From Mytilus trossulus (Eukaryota > Mollusca > Bivalvia > Mytilida > Mytilidae), in NCBI RefSeq assembly GCF_036588685.1, contig NC_086382.1, positions 69,971,999 to 70,035,998 on the forward strand: DNA of 64,000 nucleotides, in the 5' to 3' direction. Below, piece after piece: positions 33,702 through 46,010 of this stretch; position 1 is the stretch's first letter; the number at the start of each line of letters is the position of its first letter. Below the pieces are notes generated by a model. That model made no database searches. It was given only the letters and a program-made list of their open reading frames with translations, and was not told the DNA's origin. The position numbers were made by a program, and so were the translations under genes.

Positions 33702-36700
33702 GTAAGTACAATAAAATGTTGTCAGGGCAGTTTGTTTCAGCATCTATAAACAATAACGAAGCAGTGTTGTAAAGCGAAACGTTCACCAAGTACATATTTC
33801 AAAATTGACTATTGAATGAAATTTTTGACCATATATAAAGATGAACCAAGTTACAACCTGTTCTATATATACTACACGATGGTCTTAAAGTATAGATTTT
33901 GGCTACTTGCTTGTGTATCATCTTAATAACGTGTTTTAGTATTCTTTTATTTTATTCTAATTTTACTGTTTATTGTTTTTGTGGTATCCATTTGACGTGG
34001 ATCTGTACTTATACATCGCGTCACTATTCTTGACTTTATTTTTGCTCATATGAGTCGTTTACATGCTTTGTTTGTGCTTGTTTGATACATATGACGTTGC
34101 TCTGTACTTATACATCCCGTACATTTGTTATTGTTCCACTAATATTTTCTAAATTCTTGTCTTTTATTTTTGCCGGTTTATGAGCTTTTCTTTAGTTTTT
34201 TTTGTGTTTCGTTTTTACATATGGCGCGGCTCTGTATTTATACATCCCGTCAAAGTGATATTGTGTCCTGGAAAATGTGTGTTTAAATAGTTGTTTGTTT
34301 TATAGTGAATAAGATAATGACAGAATGTTGACGGCTGTACCCCTATTCATTTTTACCTTTTATTTCTGTTTGTTTTGTTACCACATTTTCAATATAATTG
34401 GATTTTAAGCGACTGTCATACAAGTGAAAGGTTAAACTAGCCACAAAACCAGGTTTTATCCACCGTTTTCTACATAAGATAATGCCTATATCAAGACAGG
34501 GATATGACAGTTGTTATTCATTCATTTGATTTAGTCATTTGATTCGCGACTTTCCGTTTTGAAATTCCTCATAGTTCAGTATTTTTGTAATTTTCATCTA
34601 GATTAACTTTATTTTATTGCACTAGCATGAGCTGATAACCACTATCAGTAGTTATATTAAAGTCAACAAAGTTTCCTTCGCAATTGACAATAAGTACACT
34701 TGTACCACCAACACATCAACATCGGTCCATATATGACAATAACAGAGCATGTACAAAAATAGTAAATATCTTTTCACTTGAAAAAATATATATGCTGACT
34801 CAATTTGGCAAATATATAACCATATAACCAAGTCCGTTTATAGCACGGGGTTAATTATTTCGCGAGACTTCCGGAAAACTGCAATTGATTGTTTTTCTGA
34901 TCGTTCGAATAGCGCACTATTCTCAGATATTTAATTTGTTAATGATTTGTGTTGTATATTTGTCTTGACCTCACATATATTTTTTTAGTTTTAAGTTTTT
35001 TAATTGTTAGTCCAACGTTTTTAAGTTACAGACAAGTCTGAAAAATAATTGTACGTCAGATACTTCAAAATACATTTAATAATTTAAAGGACTATGTATT
35101 TTGAAAACGGGAAACTGTATAGCTATTTTTTTTTTATAAATCAAGTGTTATTATCTGTTTATTTCTGATCGGAACTGTTTGCTCAATAACGTATTAGAAC
35201 GAAATGGCAATGCTCTGGTAATTGCCTGTACCAAGTCAGGAATATGATAGTTGTTTTCCTTATGCGTATGATGTCTTGTAGCTTTTTGATTTTGCCATTT
35301 GGTAACGAACTTTCCGTTATGAATTTTAAATGAGTTCAGTTTTTTTAAAGACATTTACTTATGTTCAAACAATAGAGTTTCATAGGAATGTTTGTCAGTT
35401 TTAATAACGTCACAATATTTTATCAGATCACAAACCTGTTAATATTTTAAATATAACACAACATATACATTTCTTACTAAACTGCTGAATCCTTCTAAAT
35501 ATGCAAATTAATATTTTACTATGATTACAGGCTCTAGGAAACCATGAATTCGATGATGGCATTAAAGGGCTCTTGCCGCTTGTAGAAAACAGTGATGATT
35601 TTAAAATTCTTAGCTGTAACATCGATACATCTGGAGAGCCTTTGATTCAAAACAAGTTTCTTAAAAGTGTCATCATAGACGTAAATGGGGAAAAAATCGG
35701 CATTGTCGGTTACACAACAAAGGATACACCTATACTATCCAAACCAGGTACATACAAACATATCATAAATACCAGAATTGAAATTTGCGGCGCCAGATAC
35801 GCGTTTCGTCTACATAAGACTCACCACTCGAATCAAAAAGTGGTAAAAAGGCCAAATAAAGTACTTAGTTGAAAAGGAAAAAAAATCCTAAAAGTTTTGG
35901 CAAATACAACTTATGTAGAAAAGCCTTAGTATTTCAAAAATTCAAAGCTTTGTAAACAGTAAAGTTATTATTATGTCCATATCAATTATAATTCATGTCA
36001 ACACCGACGTGCTGACTTCTTGGCTGGTGATACCCTATAGAAAAAAAACTCCACCAGCGATGACATCTACGCAATGGTCGTAAATATACTCATCGTAGAT
36101 ACCAGGTTTGTAATGTTAAATTTACGATAAAAAGTATTCTTTGAAAAAATAAAGTTTCATACAAACTTTTTTTTACATTATGAATCAAAGGTGTCTTCCT
36201 TAACTAGCACACATACATTAGTTTAACATAAATGTGTTATAATGATTATAATAAAGTCTCCATTTACTCTTTAATTATCTGTACGGTTTTTTTTTTTAAA
36301 GTTTTTCAATGAGGTATAATGAAATATATATAAAAAAAGAAGATGTGGTATGGTATGATTGTCAATCAGACAAATCTTCACAAGAGACAAATTGACATCG
36401 AAATGAACAACTATATGTCACCGTACGGCCTTCAACAATTAACAAAAATAAATATTTGTAAATCATGTGCTCAAATACGATAATATATCATTACCCATTG
36501 TTTATGTACAGGTAATTTGGTGTTTTTGGACGAGGTCACATCCATTCAGACACAGGTCACCGTGCTTAAAAACCAAGGAGTGAAGAAAATCATAGCTCTG
36601 GGACATGCCGGATTTAATGTTGACAAGAAAATAGCACTTCAAGTGGAAGATATCGATATTGTTGTTGGTGGTCATACAAATACATTTTTATATACAGGTA

Positions 36701-39700
36701 TACTTATATCTATACTATAATATGGTATTAATAAATATCATAGATATAGGAAGATGTGGTGTGAGTGCCAATGAGACAACTCTCCATCCATGATTATCTA
36801 TTTTACATAGTTTACATACATGATTTAAAACAACCTTATCTAAATGACAAGTAAATGGTCATGAATTCTTCTGAAATATCTTTAATATGGCGTTTGCATG
36901 ATATGGAATGAGAGTACACTATGTAACGAATTTATCTTAACTTGTGGTATTTAGACTAGTGGCCTATCAAAAGTGATGAAGTCTTCAATGTCATTAGTAT
37001 AAAGAACCTACTATCATTAGTCTTACCAAAAGCAAATACCAGCAATGTCAACTTTCTAGCTTTGAATAGGTTTAAAGAACTCTTTTCAATCAACGTCTGT
37101 TGAAACCTTTAATATTTCCCCTCAAAGCCGTATTGTTTTAATAAAGGTAAGTAACACCAATACTAACCACTGTTTCCACGCGGTTGCTTGTTCCTAGAAA
37201 CATAAGAGGTAACATAAATATTTATATTCGTCTCAATATTAGCCCAACAATGTTAGAACTGTAAATTGGCAAAATCAAATTTGCTTGTAATGTGCCCAAA
37301 GTGCTAGACCACTCGACCACTTATGTTCTACAAATTAAGCTTTATATATAAAAGTTTGGAAGCGTTCCAATGTTTTATAATGAATACCATACCTTATAAA
37401 TATTATTTTTTAATATCTAGGATCACCGCCATCCAATGATAACCCTGTAGATGTTTATCCCACAGTTGTCAGAAATAAAAATGGTGACAAAGTTTTAGTG
37501 GTACAAGATTATGCCTTTGGTAAATACCTCGGATTTCTGCAAGTGGAATTTGATAACAACGGAAAAATCATACGTTATAACGGAAACCCTATATTACTGG
37601 ATAACTCTATTCCTAAAAGTAAGTAATTTTATTTGTACTCCATATTTCTTTGCATCAAAATTTATCAGAGATACTAGACTGATTTTGTGTATACGAGGCG
37701 CGCGTTTCGTCTAAGACTTAACAGTAACACCCAATATCGTACATTACAACTGGTTTTTTGTTCATTGAATATGATTTTTTAGATGCACAAGTGCAGACTG
37801 TTACTGATGAATTTGGAAAAAGATTGGGAGCCAGAATAAACAATGTGATAGGACGCACATTGGTTTTCTTAAATGGCAGTAGACTTGTCTGTAGATTACA
37901 AGAATGTAACTTAGGTATGATAAATATAAAATAACAAATGCCATACTATAATGGTTTACGCTTTTTAAATTGTTATTTGGATGGAGAGTTGTCTCATTGG
38001 CACCCACACCACATCTTCCTATATCTAAGTTCATTGTTAGAATTAGCTTTATTTAAAATCAGCTCAGCTGGATAAATCTCTTTAGTGTACATACTGAAGT
38101 CATAACTATTGAGAGCCAGTATATTAACCCAATTTCTAAAAATGTTATTTTTATATATATATATAATTATTTTTTATCGGATCGTTTTTCGATGGATCTG
38201 ATTTTAGTCATAAATGTAGAAATTGGTCCGCAATAAGTGGTATATAGTTGGTCCTGATTAGATTTGGAATAACTTGACGATATACAGAATCTTCAAAGCA
38301 AACAAATATCTTATCTAATAAATTTCTTGTGCCTTTCTATTATAAAACCAGGTCAAATTGACATAGTTGTATTGTTTGGTATTTCTTTTAAAAGACATAC
38401 AAAAATTTAAAAGTTTGATCATATGTATTTGCATTCTGTCCATTTAATCATGCGTGTGAACTTTTCCTTAATACGATTATGAGGAAAGTGGTATATAGGG
38501 AAGAAAACAAATAAACTTTGATTAGATTCGAACTCATTAATATGGCATGTACGTGAATGCAATCGATCCATTAATTCTAAAATAATGCTTCCACCATTTA
38601 AAGACCTTTTTTTTAGAATAAATCAAAACAAGATACCAGTCAACCTAATGCTTGTGACGATTACACATTTGAAGGTCAATAAAATGTGAACATGCACGAA
38701 AATTACAAGATATTAATCAAGATATGTAAACGCTATGGGATGATACAGATGTATGTTTCTTATTAGCAATTTAGAAGTTGAATTAATTACGTTTGTTAGA
38801 TTGTAGTCGTTCAATTGTGTCAACATCAAAATCAATGAAAAGATCATGATATGATGAAGACCGTCTTTTTCAATTGTCTGGAATATATAATAGGTAAGCA
38901 TTCATTGCAATGAACGAACGAGTGACACAGACGTATCAACAACCATAACCAGCAGCATATGAACTATAACACCTTGCTGGTACACCAGAACTTTCAAAAA
39001 CTGGTATCAATCTATCAATCAATATTGAATTTCAATTTTGGTTAAATCAATTGAGAATTTTACGCATCTATACCACAAAACGTTTATATATTTCGCTGAC
39101 CTCTTAAAGAAGCACCAAACTGATTACATCGATACACACTGGTTTTTTTCATTGAAATTTACATTATGCAGTATAAAGTTAATATTCTTCCTTGTCATGA
39201 TTTCAGGGAATTTGATTGCAGACGGCATGGTGCATCAGAATCTTTTACACGCAGACAGCGTAGATGGAACTAAAGTTTTTATATCCATAATCAACTCAGG
39301 ATCAATACGATCATCAATTGAAAAAGGTACCGTTTTAATCGGATGAAACAACCCTTCAACAAGACACTTATATCGAAATTATGACATGAACGAAAACTTG
39401 ATTGTATTTAAGAAGCTATACCGACACTGGAGTATATACTAAATTTAGTCCTGGTATCTATGATGAGTTTATTTGTTACTTTTTATAGCATTACATATTC
39501 AAATTATGACCGAATATGCAGTAAAATAAAAAAAAGAACGCATTATATTAATTAAGGTTAATATAGCTTCAATAAAAAGTAAAATCACAGAAATACTGAA
39601 CTTAGAGGAAAATCTAATCGGAAAGTCCATAATCACATGGCAAAATCAAATAACAAAATAAACCAAAAACGAATGGACAAGAACTTTTATACTCCTGACT

Positions 39701-42700
39701 TGGTACAGGCATTTTCAAATGTACAAAAATGTTCAAACGTGGATTAAACCTAGTTTTATAGCGCTAAGCCTCTCACTTTGATGACATTCTCATCCAATTC
39801 CGTTATACTTACAACGATGCGTGAACTAAACAAACATACTAATACGTGACTGGGGTTTTCACTAAACAAAAAATCAAATTTTGACAATGTTAGAGTATTA
39901 TAGCGTCTAATAAAAGTACAATGGAAACTATTTTAAAAAATAGATAAAATATCTCAATTCATTTTTACGCCTGAGTTTGTGATTAAAATCTTCAAAATGA
40001 ATATATTTAAAGTAATGTGGTATATTGTTGGTTTTTTATACAATTGTTTAGCAAACGATGAAATCAATTCCATCTGTAGTGAATCATACGTAATGTGTTT
40101 TTGTACTGAAAAAAAAAGGTTTAAGGGATTATTGAATTACATGATACGCATTCCATCACAATTACAATAGTAATCAATTCTTTTCATAAAAAAAATAATT
40201 TTTTGTTAAATCCTTGTAGGCAATCAAAGAAGTTAAATCTACTTGAATCCTACTGGTGTCGAAAAAAATGAATACATTGTATATAACAATAGTTAATATA
40301 AAGAATTGTTTTCGTTTCAGTTATCTTATACGTAATGTAGTGTCAGCTCGATAAAGATTATTACCGATAGTAAACTTATTTGTAGGAACATTATGTATTT
40401 GACTTATTATCTAACACAGAGATATTACCGATAGTAACCTTATTTGTAGGAACATTATGTATTTGACTTATTATCTAACACAGAGAAATTGACATGACAG
40501 TTCACGCGCATGCTTGTTAGATATGAATTTTACGTGAGATTGATTTAAAATTTACGTATAATTCTTCATCAGAATTTCATGTAACATTCATCTGAAATTC
40601 ACGTCTGCAATATTAAACTGTGTAAACCACCAATCAATCATTCAAAGTTGAAAGAAGGATTACAGGATACAGTTATTCTTAATTCATATTTGTTTTTCAA
40701 GGCAACATTACAATCGGCAATGTGTTAGAGGTGAGCCCCTTTAGGGAGACAATTGACACAATCAAACTTAGGGGAGACTTCTTACTGCAAGCATTAGAAC
40801 ATAGTGTAGCAAACTATGACGTTGATGGACCAGAAGGTGCATTCTTACAATATTCAGGTGAGTTTTATTACATGATTACCATATGCCTGTCTCCATACTA
40901 GATGGAAAAAAGAGAAAACAACGTGATTCAGATAATATATTCTTATATGTTTCTGTTTTAATTGAATACGAGTGAATCGTATATCTGTTTGATCTTTAAG
41001 AAAAGCTTTATTCATCTATGTTACAATTAAGCTGTTATGTTAAATATAGATAAATGTGTTCATCTTTTAGACTAATTTTTAGTTTTAGTGCAATATGGTC
41101 ATTTCGGTTTGATAAAAAATGTCAAAAAAAGTTGAATGCCACATCTCAAATTAAACGACAACTGATGTAAGGTTATACTAGTACTATATAGTTACCTGTA
41201 CACACGTGTGCATGATTTTGCAGGTGTGGTTTTCAAAATTATCTTAACTCCATGGTGGTAACTGCAGAATAATAAATAGAATAAGTATAGAAACCTGACT
41301 TGAGGAAATAAATTTGAATTCCGTATTGTCGGGATATTTTGACCGTCGTAATATTCAATTAAACTGGCCCGCCTATGGACACAATCAGCATCAAATTAGT
41401 CAGCCATTGTTCTCCATGGATTATGTTAGCCGTTGAATCGATAATTCATCCTTTTAAATAAAGTACGTGTATCTTAATTTTAGAGGTTTAGCTAGTAGAT
41501 AGATAAAGGAAGATGTGGTATGAGTGCCAATGTAAAAACTATCCATCTGCAAATAACAATTTAAAAAAAGGAAACCATTATAGTTCGAGGTACTACCTAT
41601 GAAACCAAGTGTTTTGTATCTATCATTTACTTCATAAGAAAATGCTTGTACAAAGTCAAGAATATGACAGTTGTTGTCGATTCGTTGATGTGTTTGAGCT
41701 TTTGATTTTGCCATTTGATTAGGGAATTTCCGTTCTAACTTTTTTCTCGAAGTTCAGTATTCTTGTGATATTAAGTGTTGATAAAATTAGCTTATGAACT
41801 TCTTTCAGGAATAAAAGTAAAATATAATCTCGCCAAACCAGTACAACAAAGAGTAGTTGAAGCCTTAGCTATCTGTCAGAACTGTACCATTCCTACATAT
41901 GAACCAATTGACGAGAACGTAATGTTCAGTCTGATATTACCTAATTTCTTACGTAATGGTGGCGACGGATATTTCATGATCAGAGACAATGCGGTGCAGT
42001 CACATATTATCGGTAAACACTTGAGTGCTATTTGATTATGCATACATAAACCAACTGTAGATACTGATCCGACGACTAATTTATTAAAGTTAACAACATC
42101 ATATCAGATGCCAAATATGAGATATTAAGGAACTATATGTCTCCAAAAACATAAACACAAATCATACAAGCATTTTCAATATTCCCTAATTTCATACATC
42201 GTCAACAAAATCTCTGTGTTTTTGCAAACATGGAATATCATTGATTCGTCATGTATGATAAATTTATTATTCGTAATTTTTGGTCAATATGTCTTTTCGT
42301 AAACTTTATAAAGTGTTCCAAATACCAAGATCTTTTTAATGTGACAAATCGTCAATTGTTGTATAAATCCAAAATAAATGTTTATTTAATTTCTGTAAAT
42401 GAATGTTATATTTATTTTAACAACCAGATGAAACATATTTAATTGGAATAACAAAATAATGTTAAAAGACAGTTAAAATTGTTGAGAACATTTTTTCTCT
42501 CATTGTGTGCGGGTTTTTTTTACATTTCATGATCGTTGTGAGAGATACAAGTGAAACAATCGTTTTCGGCGAATGATTGGTCAACATCTAATTATGACGT
42601 TAAATTTTCTTAGTTTCTTTTGTATCATTTATTTGTTATTGTCTCGTTATAAAAAAAGCAACCATGACTAATGAAGAACATATAAAGAACAGAAATGTGA

Positions 42701-43587
42701 TAAAGAAAGATAAAAGTCATTATAACTATAATTATGACTCGTGTATAACGATAGTTCACCACTGTCAACGTTTAAATGTTAATCATTAAAAAGCTCACCA
42801 AGAATCGCGCTTTAGATAATAAAATTTAACTGTCTCGAGTAGGGATATATCGTAACATACTTGTTGAAGTGGTGGACGAAGAACGCACAATATATTACAA
42901 TATTTTTGTTATGTCAAAATAAAGAAAACAAATGTTAATAGTTTCGACATAAAAAAAAAGAACATTATCAGGTTATATATTTGGCAGCAGTAGTTTACCG
43001 GTTGACATTACAATATCAAAAATGAACAACTCTGGGAATTTTAGTCACGTATATATCATGTATATGATACACAGAGTCTGTAATATTACAGCATTACATT
43101 ACAATACATTACGTTTTATATATAAGTGTCGTGCCTAAAAAAAATGAAATTGAGACAGAATTTTACATTCTAATAATATTATTTACACATATAATATTGT
43201 TTTACAGGAGATCTGGTGTCGGATGTTTTAATGGAATACATTAAAAACGCGTCACCGTTTTACAACGGCATTGAAGGGAGGATAACTCTGGATAACTCCA
43301 CAAAGACTATTGATAAATTAATTTGTAATGACGGAAAAGTGATAGCATGTGACGACGTTGATACAAACACCTGTGACAGTTTAACGTGCGAGCCTGGAAA
43401 TGTAATAACATGTGATAGCGTTATAAATTTAAAGCAGTACAAATACTCTGGGCGAGCAAAAAAGACACAAGGAAAACGAAAACGAACCAAAAATTCACTG
43501 TTTCTAAGAAAAAAGAGAAGAAATAAGGCAAGAATGAACAATTATCATGCGGAAAGCATGCGTTTTATTAAACGAAATTATAACTGA
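33390..43587 (+). CDS. NT5E-like: Ecto-5'-nucleotidase (CD73-like), copy A, complete
   Basis: Nine exons join without a stop to 634 residues. Hydrolyses nucleoside 5'-monophosphates, classically AMP to adenosine, outside the cell. Residues 1-17 form a signal peptide. The metallophosphatase domain shows D27/H29 (HTNDVHAH), D76 (DAGDQYQG), N108/H109 (GNHEFD), H208 (ALGHAGF) and H231 (VVGGHTNTF), the full two-metal set. The C-terminal substrate domain keeps R342 (CRLQEC), N378 and R383 (NSGSIRS), F402 (SPF) and the PNFLRNGGDGY block. Y495 stands where vertebrate enzymes have the stacking Phe. The C-terminus is unusual: no hydrophobic GPI-anchor signal, but a two-fold C-x7-C segment (548-577) and a tail with about 20 Lys/Arg (587-634). 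The enzyme is therefore probably secreted and soluble. A partial tandem paralogue follows at 56547. Introns carry many repeats. Confidence 0.93.
33880..34620 (+). repeat. Penelope-like element 3' region in intron 1 of nucleotidase A
   Basis: Matches the region after the reverse transcriptase fragment at 45.1-46.0 kb: ATCATCTTAATAACGTGTT, GGCTGTACCCCTATT, GCGACTGTCATACAAGTGA and ATATGACAGTTGTTATTCAT. ATACATCCCGTCA-type words repeat several times. Confidence 0.7.
35215..35345 (+). repeat. Penelope-like tail fragment before exon 2 of copy A
   Basis: TGCCTGTACCAAGTCAGGAA and TTTTTGATTTTGCCATTTGG. The equivalent fragment lies before exon 2 of copy B at 59288-59400. Confidence 0.7.
35531..35747 (+). 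CDS. NT5E-like: Nucleotidase A exon 2
   Basis: Acceptor GATTACAG. Begins ALGNHEFDD (metal ligands N108, H109), ends CCAG|GTACAT in phase 1. One extra Asp codon (NSDDF) compared with copy B. Confidence 0.92.
35765..36110 (-). repeat. Family 3 repeat in intron 2 of nucleotidase A
   Basis: The inverted family words GCGTTTCGTCTACATAAGAC, CAAAGCTTTGTAAACAG and TATCAATTATAATTCATGTC are present. Confidence 0.6.
36330..36440 (+). repeat. Family 1 repeat before exon 3 of copy A
   Basis: AAGAAGATGTGGTATGG, CTTCACAAGAGACAAATTGA and CCGTACGGCCTTCAACAAT. The same insertion is present before exon 3 of copy B (61860-61970). Confidence 0.75.
36512..36697 (+). CDS. NT5E-like: Nucleotidase A exon 3
   Basis: Acceptor TGTACAG, donor ACAG|GTATAC, symmetric phase 1. 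Carries ALGHAGF and VVGGHTNTF, the last two metal-binding histidines (H208, H231). Confidence 0.92.
37421..37618 (+). CDS. NT5E-like: Nucleotidase A exon 4
   Basis: Acceptor ATATCTAG, donor AAAA|GTAAGT. Encodes NPVDVYPTVV and YAFGKYLGFLQVEF, the conserved linker region between the two domains. Confidence 0.92.
37783..37914 (+). CDS. NT5E-like: Nucleotidase A exon 5
   Basis: Acceptor TTTTTTAG, donor TTAG|GTATGA. Encodes IGRTLVFLNG and CRLQECNLG, with substrate-binding R342. Confidence 0.92.
37945..38026. repeat. Family 2 fragment in intron 5 of copy A only
   Basis: ATAATGGTTTACGCTTTTTA ... GGATGGAGAGTTGTCTCATT ... CACATCTTCCTATATCTA. Absent at the matching place in copy B (near 63640). Confidence 0.7.
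38030..39206 (+). other. Nucleotidase A intron 5, no further feature
   Basis: AT-rich intron. The first about 120 bp resemble the start of intron 5 in copy B. Confidence 0.5.
39207..39326 (+). CDS. NT5E-like: Nucleotidase A exon 6
   Basis: Acceptor GATTTCAG, donor AAAG|GTACCG. Encodes NLIADGMVH and INSGSIRSSI with N378 and R383. Confidence 0.92.
39580..39770 (-). repeat. Penelope-like tail fragment, inverted, in intron 6 of copy A
   Basis: AAATACTGAACTTAGAGGAA, CACATGGCAAAATCAAATAA and CTTGGTACAGGCATTTTCAA, as at 17540-17705. Confidence 0.65.
40359..40486 (+). repeat. 64-bp tandem duplication
   Basis: The block TTACCGATAGTAA ... TTATCTAACACAGAGA occurs twice with a 64-bp offset and one or two differences, in intron 6 of nucleotidase A. 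Confidence 0.85.
40702..40857 (+). CDS. NT5E-like: Nucleotidase A exon 7
   Basis: Acceptor TTTTTCAAG, donor TCAG|GTGAGT. Encodes VSPFRETID (F402) and ALEHSVANYD. Too short to stand out as a long open frame. Confidence 0.9.
41500..41775. repeat. Family 2 and Penelope-like tail fragments in intron 7 of copy A
   Basis: 41500-41585 carries GGAAGATGTGGTATGAGTGC. 41640-41775 carries AAGTCAAGAATATGACAGTT and TTGATTTTGCCATTTGATTA, ending 30 bp before exon 8. Confidence 0.65.
41809..42012 (+). CDS. NT5E-like: Nucleotidase A exon 8
   Basis: Acceptor TTCTTTCAG, donor ATCG|GTAAAC. Encodes CQNCTIPTYEP and ILPNFLRNGGDGYFMI, the second part of the adenine pocket. Confidence 0.92.
42013..43207 (+). other. 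Nucleotidase A intron 8, nothing further recognised
   Basis: AT-rich intron without recognised repeats. Confidence 0.5.
43208..43587 (+). CDS. NT5E-like: Nucleotidase A exon 9: unusual C-terminus
   Basis: Acceptor TTTTACAG, 125 codons to TGA. Encodes YNGIEGRITL, the usual end of the catalytic domain, then the C-x7-C repeats and the Lys/Arg-rich tail (GKRKR, LRKKRRNKAR). Confidence 0.9.
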
Positions 43588-43634
43588 TAATTTACAATTT
43601 TTAAAGTTTCAATGTATATACATTTGTTACTATA

Positions 43635-43640
43635 AATAAA
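43635..43640 (+). other. Putative polyadenylation signal of nucleotidase A
   Basis: AATAAA 48 bp after the stop codon. Confidence 0.6.
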
Positions 43641-43849
43641 GTTTATGTATCAATCAAGTATTTTTGTATGGACTAAATATCTGAAATCATTAAAATTACA
43701 GAATTGGAACTTGCATTAACGCCTGTTTTGTGCTTTTCTAAACCTGATTTTAATTGTTTCTGATGTCAAATTTGTTAGTCATCTGTTAGAGATTCAAAAG
43801 AAGAAGGGTTTGTCAGTTATAGTAGATCAGCCCCTACAACGAAATGTAT

Positions 43850-44040
43850 GTTCAATCAAGTTTTTGAAGTATTGACTTCTTTGGGGCTCATGTTGTTTAG
43901 TCTTTGGTGTTCTATGTTGTGTCTTCTGTACTATTGTTAGTCTGTCTGTCTTTTATGTTTAGCTAAGGCGTTGTGAGTTTATTTTCAATCTATGAGTTTG
44001 ACTGTCCTTCTGGTGTCTTTCGTCCCTCTTTTATTGTGTT
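43850..44040 (+). repeat. Interspersed repeat family 8, plus orientation
   Basis: TATGAGTTTGACTGTCCTTC and TCTTTCGTCCCTCTTTTATT end it. Inverted relative at 12850-13075. Confidence 0.6.
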
Positions 44041-44139
44041 ATTGTAGAACCCTCTGCAATGTTTTATTGATTGACTAAAATTGACAATTAGATTGACTAA
44101 AATTCTGTCCGCAGTTAAATAGGGTCTTCAGATATACTG

Positions 44140-46010
44140 TGAAACTGTTTACTCACGTAGTGGTATTAATCATATGTGGATTCTTAAAATCTCTAAAGAA
44201 CTTCTGGATAACTTTAAATCTCGATCTTTTTCTGAAATTAGTTCTATTAAAACTTTTGATTTTTCAACCTTGTATACAACCATTCCCCATGTGAAACCGT
44301 CTAAAAGAAATAATCCACAATGCTTTTCATCATAAAAATGGTACCATACGCTATAAATTTATCACGTTGGGATACCATAAGGCATATTTTGTTAATAAGG
44401 AACAAATGGGTAAAACATACTACACAGTAGAACAAGTGATCAGTATGCTAGAGTTTCTTTTTGACAATATATTTGTTGAATTAGGAGGTAGACTTTTTCA
44501 ACAAATTGTCGGCATTCCTATGGGAACGAACTGTGCGCCTCTCCTTGCCGACCTCTTCTTATTTTCATATGAATCGGAGTTCCTTCAGACACTTGTTAAA
44601 ACAAGAAGATCAAAGAAGCCAGGTTATGTAATTTAACTTTCAGATATATTGATGATGTTCTTTCCATTAACTTTTCTGATTTGGTTCCATTAATATACCA
44701 ACCAGAACTAGACATTAAAGAGACCACAGACACGGCTTCCTCCGCCTCATTTTAGACTTATACCTCGAATTTGACATACACAGTCATCTCAGTACCAGAA
44801 TCTATGACAACCGAGACGACTTTAATTTTGAAATTATCAATTTCCCCCACCTTAGTAGTAATATACCAACTTCACCTGCATATGGAATATACATTTCCCA
44901 ACTTATTAGGTATTCAAGAGCTTGCAGCTCCTATTCAGACTTTGTAAAACGTCACCAGTGTCTGAGCAGAAAGTTGATGAACCAGGGGTATGTCAAAGAA
45001 CGTCTCGTCCTTTTTCTAAAAAAGTTCATCGGAAGATACCCAGAACTCGTTGATAAATATTCCGTATCAACTTCAGAAATAATACAAGATTGTCTTGAAG
45101 TATAGATTTTGCGTACTGACGTTGGTTATCATCTTAATAACGTGTTATAGTATTCTTTCATTAGTTTTATTAATATTACTTGTACTGTTAAGTCAATTTG
45201 TGAGATATTCTTTTGAATAGACTCTGTGGTTATATAAAAACATCATACTTTGAACGACAAAATTATTTCATTAACTTAAATTACTTTTACTTATGGATCT
45301 TGACATACTATGAATGACAAAATTATTTTATTCAATAATAATACTTTTTCTGTTAAGTCTGTTTTTTATGTTATACATTTGACGTGAAACTGTACGTATG
45401 TATCCCGTCATACTTTGAACCACACATTATTTTATTTATTATTATTACATTTACTGTTGAGTCTGTTTGTTATATCAACTTAACGTGACTATGCATGTAT
45501 GTATGCCTTCATACTTTGAACGACAAAATTATTTTTATGTCAACCTGTGCGTATTTCAAACGCGCAATTTTACACCAGCAATGAAAACCTTCTATCCTTT
45601 ACGGGTAGACTTTATATACATAAATTAAGTGGTACAAGAAAAGCAAAATGAGTATGTTAAATTTGATGTATGCCTTTTTGTGATTCTTCGTTACATTTGT
45701 TGTTTTTATAGTGATATTAAGATGATAACACAATATTGACTGCTGTACCCCTATTTTTTACATTTTTACTCTTGTTTTGTTCATACATCGTTGACAATGT
45801 AATGGAATTTGATGCGACTGTCATACAAGTGAGAGGTTAAGCTAGCTACAAAACCAGGTTCAATCCACCATGTTCTACATTAGAAAATGCCTGTACCAAG
45901 TCAGGAATATGACAGTTGTTATCCATTCGTTTGATTTTGCCTTTTGATTTAGGATTTTCCTTTTTGAATTTTTCTCGGAGTTCAGTATTTTTGTGTTTTT
46001 ACTTTTTTTT
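44140..46010 (+). pseudogene. Broken Penelope-like element: reverse transcriptase and 3' tail
   Basis: Piecewise translation gives the C-terminal part of a Penelope-like reverse transcriptase: GINHMWILKISKELLDNF, KTFDFSTLYTTIPH, a palm block VGIPMGTNCAPLLADLFLF, then FRYIDDVLS (catalytic Asp pair), SNIPTSPAYGIYISQLIRY and RYPELVDKY. Frame changes near 44290, 44625 and 44750 break it; the longest open piece is 44367-44636. No GIY-YIG endonuclease is seen. 45105-46010 is the 3' non-coding part, ending in the AAGTCAGGAATATGACAGTT tail found as fragments across the window. The 5' end is missing and abuts the family 8 repeat. Confidence 0.8.

Noticed and set aside
43260-43541. 93-codon minus-strand frame
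   Set aside because: Antisense shadow of nucleotidase A exon 9.
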